From Terriglobia bacterium (GTDB lineage: Bacteria; Acidobacteriota; Terriglobia; UBA7540), in the NCBI GenBank assembly GCA_030040515.1, contig JASHTO010000380.1, positions 1 to 9,511 of the forward strand: 9,511 bases of DNA. The letters run 5' to 3'. The notes under the pieces are model-generated. The model worked only from the letters and a program-made list of their open reading frames with translations, ran no database searches and was not told the origin of the DNA. This document shows, piece after piece, positions 1 to 6,218 of this stretch. The position numbers and the translations under genes are program-made. Position 1 is the stretch's first letter, and the number at the start of each line of letters is the position of its first letter.

Positions 1-2
1 CG

Positions 3-320
3 CCCCCGCTGGTGTTTACAGAGGCACAGCTTGCCGATGGTGACTGGACGGACGTGCTGGCCATGGCCGCCAAGGCGTCGGTGCCGGTAAGCGTGGTGGT
101 GGTGGCGCCCTCGGCGGATGTAGGGTTGTACGTGGACGCGATCGAGCGGGGGGCGAGCGATTTCATCGTACCACCGCTCTCCGATCCCGAACTTTTCCAT
201 GTCGTGCGCAACGCCGCAGATCATGCCCTCCGCCGGCGCAACCAGCCTGCGGTAACCGCCCGCCCCGTCGTGGCTGCCGGGACCGGGGTTGTCGCGAAGG
301 CCGCTTCCGTGAAAGACTGA
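3..320 (+). CDS. Partial stand-alone receiver-domain protein (response-regulator-like, C-terminal part)
   Basis: The reading frame is open from the left edge, so the true start lies upstream. A GTG at 12 is merely internal. The visible residues match the second half of a CheY-like receiver domain. They show the strand and loop after the phospho-acceptor (LVFTEAQLADGDW), then a hydrophobic strand (VSVVVVAP), a helix ending in ERGASDF, and a final helix (PELFHVVRNA). The chain then ends in an Ala/Val-rich tail with no output domain, so it is a single-domain regulator. Aligned to the canonical pattern, the acceptor Asp is Glu, the conserved Thr/Ser after beta-4 is Ala, and the conserved Lys of the KPF motif is Pro (VPPL). 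It therefore probably cannot be phosphorylated in the usual way. Stand-alone receivers of this style are common in Acidobacteriota (family knowledge). The partner is unknown. The stop is TGA at 318-320. Confidence 0.75.
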   Translation, partial: PPLVFTEAQLADGDWTDVLAMAAKASVPVSVVVVAPSADVGLYVDAIERGASDFIVPPLSDPELFHVVRNAADHALRRRNQPAVTARPVVAAGTGVVAKAASVKD

Positions 321-389
321 GTGGGACTTTGCGCGCACAGTGCTGATTTCATTAAAATCGTCTCGCCAACCGTTGCCAAAGCAGAACTC

Positions 390-438
390 TCACCACAGAG
401 GCCACAGAGAAACCCTCCTCTATGAAACTTTGTGGTGA
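390..438. repeat. CACAGAG-type inverted repeat
   Basis: The arms TCACCACA (390-397) and TGTGGTGA (431-438) are perfect reverse complements. They enclose a copy of the motif CCACAGAGGCCACAGAG (393-409). Short dispersed sequences of the form CCACAGAGnCACAGAG, with the reverse complement nearby, recur in intergenic regions of several environmental bacteria (general knowledge, not searched here). I call it a probable dispersed repeat. It could equally be a one-off hairpin. Confidence 0.45.
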
Positions 439-486
439 AGGCTTTTCCTGGGTTGTGGTCCGCCCGTGCTATGCTCTTATACGGAA

Positions 487-607
487 CGACATAAGTGTTT
501 GCATATTTGGCTGTAGCGGCGGTCGATGACCGCCGGTCGGCGCTCGCCCTGCGACCCAAAGCCGTCTTCTGGCGACGGGTCGTAGAGCGCCGCTACAATT
601 TATGTCG
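487..607. repeat. Nested palindromic (REP/MITE-like) element
   Basis: Several inverted repeats are nested around one centre. The outer arms are CGACATAA (487-494) and TTATGTCG (600-607). The next pair is TGTAGCGGCG (512-521) and CGCCGCTACA (588-597). Inside these are GGCGCTC (539-545) with GAGCGCC (585-591), then CGACCC (552-557) with GGGTCG (577-582). A separate perfect hairpin, CGGCGGTC-GAT-GACCGCCG (517-535), competes with the second pair. All arms are exact. The GC-rich cores flanked by TGTAG/CTACA resemble dispersed REP-like intergenic elements. There is no open frame of interest inside and no transposase nearby. An RNA leader structure is the alternative reading. Confidence 0.5.
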
Positions 608-680
608 CTCTGTATAGCTTCAAGCCTCGCTTGCTCCTCTGCAGGGTTTGCCTTACGCTCGAAAATTGAGGGCTTCACAG

Positions 681-1646
681 ATGCCGGTAGGAGCAGGAGG
701 ATTATCGCGGCGCAGGCGTGTTCTGAAAAAACTGACGATAGGGATTTGCGCGGTTGTGGTCGCCGTGCTCCTCGGCTCCTACGAGGTGCACAAGTTTCTC
801 GTTTCGGTGGGCCGGACTACGCACCGGGTGATTGAAATCAACATCGCTGGCCGTCAAGTGGCGATATGGAAGCCGGCCGGAACGGTGCCCCCCGAAGGTT
901 ATCCCGTCATCCTCTTCTCGCATGGGTTTCTGGGTTGCGGCACTCAATCCCTGGCCTTGACCGAAGGTTTGGCGCGTAGGGGATTTTTGGTTCTCGCCCC
1001 GGACCATCGCGATGCAGCTTGCGGCGCGGCGGGAAGATCCCGGCATTTTGAAACACCTTCGGCGCTGTGGTCGAGGGAACCGTTTTTCGATCCCACCGCC
1101 TGGAGTGAGACGACCTATCGCGACCGCGCCGATGACCTGGAAGCCATCCTCGACGCCGTCCTGAAGCCGAAGTCATTCCAAGGCATTCCTGTTGACCCAA
1201 ATCGCGTGGGCCTGGCAGGCCATTCGCTGGGCGGATACACGGTTCTTGGGCTGGCGGGCGCTTGGCCATTGTGGAAGGACTCGCGTGTAAAAGCCGTCTT
1301 GGCCATGTCGCCTTATTGCACGCCATACGTTCAAAAGGGAGACCTAAGCCATTTGGGCGTGCCCGTCATGTATCAGGGCGGCACGCTCGATTTCGGCGTC
1401 ACGCCCTTCGTCCGGCGGCGGCAAGGCGCCTACGACTTGACTGCTCCTCCTAAGTTCTATGTAGAATTTCGCGGCGCCAGTCACTTTGCCTGGACAAACC
1501 TCAGCAAGCCCTACCAACCTCTCATTCTCGAATACGCCCTCGCGTTTTTTGAACGCTATCTGAAAGGGCTCGACGATCCCCTGGCGCGACTTCTCGACCG
1601 CCCGTGGCCGCAAGACGTCAGCAATATTCGATATTCATTGAATTAA
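681..1646 (+). CDS. Membrane-anchored alpha/beta hydrolase (PAF-acetylhydrolase / dienelactone hydrolase-like)
   Basis: The predicted protein has 321 residues and is probably an esterase or lipase-like serine hydrolase whose substrate cannot be told from sequence. I chose ATG 681 over an upstream in-frame TTG at 648. It puts a basic stretch (SRRRRVLKK) directly before a single hydrophobic segment (about residues 18-33), giving a signal anchor with the catalytic domain outside the cytoplasm. A weak GAGGGC lies 8 nt upstream. The core contains the oxyanion motif SHGF (about 80-83), APDHRDAACG after strand 4, the nucleophile elbow GHSLGG (Ser about 182), an acid candidate in GGTLDFG (Asp about 237), and the catalytic His in GASHFAW (about 268). 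The order Ser-Asp-His and the length fit the platelet-activating-factor acetylhydrolase/chlorophyllase-like branch. It stands alone and its 3' end converges on the porin gene, with 86 nt between them. It has no evident link to phosphate uptake. Confidence 0.88.
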   Translation: MPVGAGGLSRRRRVLKKLTIGICAVVVAVLLGSYEVHKFLVSVGRTTHRVIEINIAGRQVAIWKPAGTVPPEGYPVILFSHGFLGCGTQSLALTEGLARRGFLVLAPDHRDAACGAAGRSRHFETPSALWSREPFFDPTAWSETTYRDRADDLEAILDAVLKPKSFQGIPVDPNRVGLAGHSLGGYTVLGLAGAWPLWKDSRVKAVLAMSPYCTPYVQKGDLSHLGVPVMYQGGTLDFGVTPFVRRRQGAYDLTAPPKFYVEFRGASHFAWTNLSKPYQPLILEYALAFFERYLKGLDDPLARLLDRPWPQDVSNIRYSLN

Positions 1647-1687
1647 TTCGGGTGAGCTTTTCGACTGCAAGCGGAATCCTGCCGCCC

Positions 1688-1711
1688 CGGTGCGGGCCGA
1701 AACCCACACCG
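1688..1711. terminator. Possible bidirectional hairpin between convergent genes
   Basis: CGGTG (1688-1692) pairs with CACCG (1707-1711). After a C/A mismatch, GGG (1694-1696) pairs with CCC (1703-1705) around a 6-nt loop. It lies in the 86-nt gap between the 3' ends of the hydrolase and porin genes, where a terminator is expected. Neither strand shows a clear T tract after it, so it is not a canonical rho-independent terminator. Confidence 0.3.
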
Positions 1712-1732
1712 AAGCGGACAGGGTGAACCCGC

Positions 1733-3700
1733 TTACCGGGCAGGTTTTCCCAAAGTGGGAGCCGAGCCGGGTAGCGTGTAGCGCAGGTCGAAGAACAGCA
1801 GGTTGTCCGTGGCGTTCACGGGGTTGGCAGGGGTTGCCGGGGCGATGTACCAGGGATCGCGCACCACGTAGGAGTACTGAGAGATGAAATTCAGCGCTCC
1901 GTACCTCGGGCTTCTCCAGATGGTGTTGTTTGTACCAAAGGTGAGCTCCTGGATAGTGCGGTTCTGGCTGGTTGCGGAGCCCGCATAACCGTAACCCACG
2001 AGTTTGCCGTTGCTGTCAATCACGCTGTCGCGGCCAATCATGATGCCGCCGTAATAGGCGTAGAGCACCTGACCCCGGTTCGTGTACTCGAACCCGGTCA
2101 CGGTCGATTCGCTGTGGAGGGGAGTGATGGTTCCGTTGGCGTTGGCGACCAGATCCGGAGCCTGGCCGAAGATATAGCGGCCGCCACCATCACTCCAGAA
2201 GTTGTTGGTCAACAAACGGAATCCTTTGAAAACCTCGACGTTGAGATTCAGGAAACCTCCCGCGCCGGATGAGGTGAAAGTGCCGGCAGTGACAGCAGGC
2301 GCAGATGTGCCGGCTGCCGTGCCCGGATCCCACACCTTGAAGTTGCGCTCCAGTCCGCCGATTTCCAAGTGAATCCGTTTGGTGGGATCAAACGCCAGTT
2401 TGGCGATGAAATCCGGAGCAACGTCGGGAGTGGCAATACCCCCGGAGCTTGCGCCTTCGTCTAACTCGCTCGCATAGGTGGAAGAGAGAAGCGTGGGAAG
2501 GGTGATGGTGCCGCCTCCCGACGAGCCCCCCGCGTACTGGTCAGGGCTGTCGATAGCGAAAGCGAACGCTGCTTTGTCGCTCGGCAGGTGGTAGACGAAC
2601 CGCAGTTCCGGTATGCGGCCCCAAAACAAGCCCGCCTGGTAGTTTACGTCCATATCCTGCGTGTAGAAGACGTCGGCGGGAAGCGGTGAAATGCCCGTAC
2701 GGCCCGGAGTGGCTAGACTCCAGGTCTGGCCACCCAGAATTTCCCAACCGCCCTTGCGCAGGTCGACCCAGTACAATCGCGCTCGAAGAAGCTGGGCGTC
2801 GTTTGTTACCGCAACATTCAGGCTGGCCGGTGTTCCCAGAAAGTCGCCTTCCATGTAGCCGATCACGTGAGCGCCCTTCACGTCCGCATCCGTACGGAAG
2901 CCAATGCGCGAGTTTTGCACGCTGAAGCGAATTTCACTGAGGTTCGTCTGATAGGTTCCCGAGGGAGGCGTAGCGTAAGGGATGCTGCCGAAGCTCGTCC
3001 CGATGTTGCCTCCGGCCGCTTTGCTGCGGAAGACACTGGTGAAATCCAGGAAGCCCACAGGAGTAAATGTCGCGGCCCCGAGGTGGAACTGAAGCGGCGA
3101 GTTATTTTCCCCACCTTCCTGGCTTGAGGAGCCCATCGTGCCATTATTTGCGCCAGGAATCAGGATGGAGTTAGCCGTATTATTCTGAGAGTGGGGAATG
3201 ATCGGGGTTGTGGAGGCCACTTCACCCAGGCTGACCGTGCTCGGTTGAACGGGCGGCGGCGCTTCCGTGGAGACCGTTGAGGGCTGCGCGGCCGGTGCCG
3301 GCGCCGCCACAGGAGTAGCGACTGGAACCGCAGGCGCATTGGAGGCCACGGCTTTTGAGGGCTGAGTCTTAGACCCGCCCGTGGCGGAGGCCTTCGCAGG
3401 TTGAGCCGGAACCTCAGCGGCCGGAGCCGGCTGAGTCAGCCGTTCCAAAAGGTGCTTCTGATCTTCCAGAGCTTTTTGCATCTGCTCAAGCTGCTTCTGC
3501 TGGAGGGCAATTTGTTGCTTTAGAAGGGTAATTTCATCGGTGGGTACAGCGCCAGGCTTGGCGGCGCTGGTCGCCGGAGGCGTGGTGGTATCCCTCGTAG
3601 ACGAATCGCCGTCGCTGGCGAAGACGCCGAATGCGGACAAGGTCACCAGAACCAACACCAGGCAAGCAACTCTGAGGGTGACAAGCTCACTTTTGTGCAT
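1733..3700 (-). CDS. DcaP-like outer-membrane porin with coiled coil and Ala/Pro-rich linker
   Basis: The predicted protein has 655 residues and is probably a trimeric outer-membrane beta-barrel for small solutes. ATG (3698-3700) is preceded by AAGGAG with 6-nt spacing, which fixes the start. Residues 1-28 form a signal peptide (hydrophobic core VACLVLVLVTLSAFGVFA, likely cleavage after Ala28). Residues about 55-88 are a heptad-like, Gln/Leu-rich coiled coil (KQQIALQQKQLEQMQKALED). Residues about 90-160 are an Ala/Pro/Val-rich low-complexity linker. From about 205 onward there are alternating polar and hydrophobic strands, including an RFSVQNSRIGFRT segment and a GYMEGDFLG segment typical of DcaP-like porins. 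The last barrel-like strand (LFFDLRYTL) is followed by about ten extra residues rather than ending in an aromatic residue. The gene is divergent from pstS with a Pho-box-like site upstream, so induction by phosphate starvation and a role in phosphate passage are plausible inferences. Substrate specificity is not visible in the sequence. Confidence 0.85.
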   Translation of the reverse strand: MHKSELVTLRVACLVLVLVTLSAFGVFASDGDSSTRDTTTPPATSAAKPGAVPTDEITLLKQQIALQQKQLEQMQKALEDQKHLLERLTQPAPAAEVPAQPAKASATGGSKTQPSKAVASNAPAVPVATPVAAPAPAAQPSTVSTEAPPPVQPSTVSLGEVASTTPIIPHSQNNTANSILIPGANNGTMGSSSQEGGENNSPLQFHLGAATFTPVGFLDFTSVFRSKAAGGNIGTSFGSIPYATPPSGTYQTNLSEIRFSVQNSRIGFRTDADVKGAHVIGYMEGDFLGTPASLNVAVTNDAQLLRARLYWVDLRKGGWEILGGQTWSLATPGRTGISPLPADVFYTQDMDVNYQAGLFWGRIPELRFVYHLPSDKAAFAFAIDSPDQYAGGSSGGGTITLPTLLSSTYASELDEGASSGGIATPDVAPDFIAKLAFDPTKRIHLEIGGLERNFKVWDPGTAAGTSAPAVTAGTFTSSGAGGFLNLNVEVFKGFRLLTNNFWSDGGGRYIFGQAPDLVANANGTITPLHSESTVTGFEYTNRGQVLYAYYGGIMIGRDSVIDSNGKLVGYGYAGSATSQNRTIQELTFGTNNTIWRSPRYGALNFISQYSYVVRDPWYIAPATPANPVNATDNLLFFDLRYTLPGSAPTLGKPAR

Positions 3701-3822
3701 TATTTGCTCCTTGAAGTTTTTACTTCACGACTGCCCGAGAACAATCTCGAGATCTTTTTGCGGAATCAAGCCCTGCTGCTCGGGAAGACGCGTTCATGCT
3801 GAAAGAGCGCGATTAATGGAGT

Positions 3823-3840
3823 GTGATAAGTTTGTGACAT
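3823..3840 (-). promoter_or_regulatory. Pho-box-like direct repeat upstream of the porin
   Basis: Read on the minus strand the site is ATGTCACAAACTTATCAC: two half-sites, TGTCAC and TATCAC, exactly 11 bp apart. By hand it matches 13 of 18 positions of the enterobacterial PhoB box (two CTGTCAT-type 7-mers around a 4-nt A/T spacer). It ends 122 nt before the porin start codon. A loose -10-like ATTAAT (3817-3812) follows only 5 nt downstream, closer than in typical PhoB promoters, so the exact promoter remains uncertain. Confidence 0.55.
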
Positions 3841-3886
3841 GAAAATTAAATGCGGTTTTGAAAAAATTTTGCAATTCGTAAGGTAG

Positions 3887-3926
3887 ATCCAGAACTTCCA
3901 ACCTACCCGGCTCATCATCCAGAACT
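3887..3926. repeat. Direct repeat of ATCCAGAACT, 30-nt period
   Basis: The 10-mer ATCCAGAACT occurs at 3887-3896 and again at 3917-3926. The spacing is close to three helical turns. It lies between the porin-facing Pho-like site and the pstS-facing elements. It might be a paired operator or a chance duplication. I know of no regulator with this site. Confidence 0.3.
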
Positions 3927-4054
3927 CATGATGTGTGAATCAGTTGGGAGGGAGCCATGTGCCATTGCCCACCGGCACCCGGCCGCGTGGCGCATAGCCG
4001 TGGAATCGCGGTGTCCTTCAATCGTCCGCCCCCTTTATCGCAGCGCAACATATG

Positions 4055-4072
4055 CTTAATGTTTCTGTAACA
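4055..4072 (+). promoter_or_regulatory. CTTAAT-N6-GTAACA element upstream of pstS (copy 1)
   Basis: CTTAAT (4055-4060) is followed by GTTTCT and then GTAACA (4067-4072). Written as half-sites, TTAATG and GTAACA are 11 bp apart, the spacing used by PhoB/PhoP-family regulators. Both resemble the TTAACA half-site of Bacillus PhoP. The site lies 105 nt before the pstS start, a sensible place for an activator site. CTTAAT could alternatively be a -10 box. Confidence 0.4.
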
Positions 4073-4103
4073 TCCGACGCCGAAAATGAGCGACCGCTAA
4101 GGA

Positions 4104-4144
4104 CTTAAATCCAGGAATAACCATGTCTTAATTCCGCCGTAACA
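4104..4144 (+). promoter_or_regulatory. Further CTTAAT/GTAACA elements upstream of pstS (copies 2 and 3)
   Basis: A second exact CTTAAT-N6-GTAACA lies at 4127-4144. Over 22 nt it matches the 4055 copy at 15 positions. A degenerate copy, CTTAAA (4104-4109) then ATAACC (4117-4122), sits 23 nt upstream of it, about two helical turns. The 4127 copy is only 33 nt from the pstS start codon. It would therefore overlap or follow a promoter, and CTTAAT here may act as a -10 element. Function is inferred from position and repetition only. Confidence 0.35.
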
Positions 4145-4177
4145 CTCGCTCCAGACACTGACGGCGGAGGGACACAG

Positions 4178-5233
4178 ATGAAACTCAAATCTTCAATCAC
4201 TAGCTTTGCATTGGTCGTGGTAGCAGTTGCTTTCGGACTCGGCACGAATGCTGAATCCCCCTACGCGGCTCCCGCGCCTCCTCCGCTGCTGCTCAACGCC
4301 ACGGGTGCCACGTTTCCAGCCCCGATCTATTCCAAATGGTTCACGGAGTTCAAGCGGGTTTATCCGGATGTGGAGGTGAATTACAACTCTCTGGGTTCCG
4401 GAGCAGGCATCCGGCAACTGCAAGCAGGAACGGTGGATTTTGGGGCTTCTGATATGCCCCTGACCGACAAGATGCTGGGCGATTTCAAGTTTAAGGTTCT
4501 GCATTTCCCGACGGTTTTGGGAGCCGTCGTTCCAAGCTACAACATCGAGGGCGTCAATCAGGAACTGAACTTCACCGGTGAGGTGCTGGCCAACATCTTT
4601 CTGGGCAAAATTACGAAATGGAATGATCCGGCCTTGGCCAGCCTCAATAAGGGCGTCAATCTGCCGGATTCCGATATCGTCGTGGTGCACCGGTCCGATG
4701 GAAGCGGAACGACCTTCGTGTGGACCGATTACCTTTCCAAGGTCAGCGAGGAATGGAAATCCAAGGTCGGGTCCAACACCTCGGTGAGCTGGCCTACCGG
4801 GGTAGGGGGCAAAGGCAACGAGGGCGTTTCCGGACTGATCAAACAGCAGCCGGGAAGTATCGGCTATGTGGAACTGATCTACGCCGTCCAGAACAACCTT
4901 CCCTTCGGTCGGGTCAAGAATTCCTCCGGCACGTCCGTTAAGGCCGACCTGGCGAGCGTTACCGCCGCCGCGGCGAGTGAATCGGAAAAAATTCCCGCCG
5001 ATTTTCGAGTTTCCATCACCGACGCCTCAGGAAAGACCGCCTACCCGATTTGCAGTTTTACTTATCTGCTGATCCCGGAAAAAATTGACGATCCGGCAAA
5101 GAAAAAGGCTGTAAAGGATTTCCTTCACTGGATGTTGACCGACGGGCAAAACGAGGTGGAGGCGTTATCCTACGCCAGGCTTCCGAAGGACGTCGACGCA
5201 CGGGAACTGAAGGCAATTGGGCTCATCAACTAG
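4178..5233 (+). CDS. pstS: Phosphate ABC transporter periplasmic substrate-binding protein PstS
   Basis: The predicted protein has 351 residues, the usual PstS size. It captures inorganic phosphate in the periplasm and delivers it to PstCA. ATG 4178 follows GGAGGG (4166-4171) with 6-nt spacing. Residues 1-25 are a Sec signal peptide with probable cleavage after TNA (Ala25). There is no lipobox Cys, so it should be soluble in the periplasm. Phosphate-binding elements are visible in order: ATGATFPAPIY (about 41-51), NSLGSGAGI (about 70-78), the Asp of GASDMPL (Asp92), and HRSDGSGTT (171-179, with Arg172, Ser173, Asp174 and Thr178/179). This is the standard PstS set, with nothing missing. The C-terminal lobe (PICSFTYLLIP, then a helix) is normal. 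It is the first gene of the operon and ends 1 nt before pstC starts. Its leader region carries repeated Pho-type elements. Confidence 0.97.
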   Translation: MKLKSSITSFALVVVAVAFGLGTNAESPYAAPAPPPLLLNATGATFPAPIYSKWFTEFKRVYPDVEVNYNSLGSGAGIRQLQAGTVDFGASDMPLTDKMLGDFKFKVLHFPTVLGAVVPSYNIEGVNQELNFTGEVLANIFLGKITKWNDPALASLNKGVNLPDSDIVVVHRSDGSGTTFVWTDYLSKVSEEWKSKVGSNTSVSWPTGVGGKGNEGVSGLIKQQPGSIGYVELIYAVQNNLPFGRVKNSSGTSVKADLASVTAAAASESEKIPADFRVSITDASGKTAYPICSFTYLLIPEKIDDPAKKKAVKDFLHWMLTDGQNEVEALSYARLPKDVDARELKAIGLIN

Positions 5234-5234
5234 C

Positions 5235-6218
5235 ATGATCAACGCTGCCACAGCGACTCCTCACGCGCGCCTTTCCCGGCGCGCCCGGCAGTTTGTTCAG
5301 CAATTGCGCCATGGTGACGAGGTCGCCCATCTCATTACCTTGCTGGCGGGCCTCAGCATCATTGTGGTGACGGGGTTGCTGGTTTACCAGCTCTATCTGA
5401 ATTCCGCATTGCCGCGCCATAAGTTCGGGCTGGAGTTTTTCGCGGGAAAGACCTGGGACCCCGTAGGGGGCGACTTCGGCGCGCTCCCTTTCATTTACGG
5501 CACGGTGGTTTCCTCCGCGGTAGCACTCCTGATTGCTGTGCCGCTCGGCGTGGGGGCCGCCATTTTTCTCTCTGAGCTTGCTCCCCTGCGAATTTCCAAC
5601 GTCCTGACCTTTGTCATCGAACTTCTGGCGGCGGTCCCGAGCGTCATTTACGGCGTATTGGGGATTTTCATTCTGGTCCCGATGTTGCGCAAGTTCGCGA
5701 TGCCGTTTCTGAAATCGACCTTGGGATTTCTGCCGCTGTTCAAGGGACCGATATTCGGGGTCAGCATGCTGGCGGCCGGATTGGTGCTGGCCGTGATGAT
5801 TGTTCCTTTCATCATTTCCGTCTCGCGGGAAGTTTTGATGTCCGTCCCCGTTGACCAGCGCGAGGCCGCGCTGGGACTGGGCGCCACGAAGTGGGAATCC
5901 ACCTGGCAGGTGGTGGTGCCCTTCGCACGCGTGGGAATTATGGCCTCCATCTTCCTGGCGCTGGCGCGCGCGCTGGGCGAGACGATGGCCGTAACCATGG
6001 TGATTGGAAACGATCCCAAGATCAGCGCGTCGCTCTTTGCTCCGGCCTATTCCATTGCCGCGGTCATCGCCAATGAATTTACGGAAGCCACGGGAGACTT
6101 GTATCTGCAATCGTTGATCGAATTGGGGCTTGTTCTGTTTCTGATAACGATTCTGATCAACGGTCTGGCGCGCCTGGTGATTATCGCCACCACGCAGAAG
6201 GGGGCGGCGCAAGGATGA
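5235..6218 (+). CDS. pstC: Phosphate ABC transporter permease PstC
   Basis: The predicted protein has 327 residues and is one of the two inner-membrane permease subunits that form the phosphate channel with PstA. ATG 5235 comes one nucleotide after the pstS stop (TAG 5231-5233), which suggests translational coupling. Six membrane segments are visible at about residues 32-54, 84-112, 121-150, 174-196, 231-257 and 292-317. The cytoplasmic EAA-type coupling loop is at about 209-229 (REAALGLGATKW then a VVVP end). It is followed by the conserved ARALGETMAVTMVIGN stretch (244-259), which together with the VPSVIYGVLG motif (134-143) is characteristic of PstC. The N terminus is a 30-residue cytoplasmic basic tail, ordinary for the family. 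The last bases overlap the start of pstA (ATGA). Confidence 0.96.
   Translation: MINAATATPHARLSRRARQFVQQLRHGDEVAHLITLLAGLSIIVVTGLLVYQLYLNSALPRHKFGLEFFAGKTWDPVGGDFGALPFIYGTVVSSAVALLIAVPLGVGAAIFLSELAPLRISNVLTFVIELLAAVPSVIYGVLGIFILVPMLRKFAMPFLKSTLGFLPLFKGPIFGVSMLAAGLVLAVMIVPFIISVSREVLMSVPVDQREAALGLGATKWESTWQVVVPFARVGIMASIFLALARALGETMAVTMVIGNDPKISASLFAPAYSIAAVIANEFTEATGDLYLQSLIELGLVLFLITILINGLARLVIIATTQKGAAQG

Larger units (their letters stand above)
321..680. other. Gene-free stretch with two repeat-like palindromes
   Basis: I see no credible gene in these 360 bases. The stretch holds a CACAGAG-type inverted repeat near 390-438 and a nested palindrome near 487-607, annotated separately. A possible promoter for the downstream hydrolase gene is TTGTGG (453-458), an 18-nt spacer, then TTATAC (477-482). 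It is a weak match and lies about 200 nt before the start codon, so I do not rely on it. No convincing rho-independent terminator follows the receiver gene. Confidence 0.5.
3701..4177. other. Divergent porin/pstS regulatory region
   Basis: This is a 477-nt non-coding region between two divergent start codons. It contains the porin ribosome-binding site at 3707-3712 (AAGGAG on the minus strand) and a Pho-box-like site at 3823-3840 facing the porin. An AT-rich run covers about 3841-3880. The 10-mer ATCCAGAACT appears twice, 30 nt apart, at 3887-3896 and 3917-3926. A GC-rich patch around 3959-4030 can form short hairpins such as GTGCC/GGCAC (3959-3963 with 3974-3978). CTTAAT/GTAACA elements lie at 4055-4144. 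The pstS ribosome-binding site GGAGGG is at 4166-4171. I found no convincing small gene here. Confidence 0.7.

Noticed and set aside
3..320. Left-edge receiver as the PhoB that controls the pst operon
   Set aside because: The protein ends right after the receiver domain with no winged-helix output domain, and the phospho-acceptor position is Glu. It also lies far from pst with unrelated genes between.
221..678. Two small minus-strand frames between the receiver and hydrolase genes
   Set aside because: Both translate through the palindromic repeat region, giving Arg/Ala-rich sequence without a domain. The starts are unsupported.
648..680. Upstream TTG start at 648 for the hydrolase
   Set aside because: It adds eleven residues (MPYARKLRASQ) before a better ATG at 681. 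The ATG start gives a conventional basic N terminus directly before the membrane anchor.
3736..3759. Hairpin CGAGA-ACAA-TCTCG followed by TTTTT, terminator-like on the plus strand
   Set aside because: No plus-strand transcript is expected to end here, because the site lies in the leader of the minus-strand porin gene. The stem is only 5 bp.
5226..6212. Long minus-strand open frame (328 codons) opposite pstC
   Set aside because: It is the shadow of a GC-rich membrane-protein gene. Its translation is rich in Arg, Gln, His and Asn without domain structure, and pstC on the plus strand is unmistakable.
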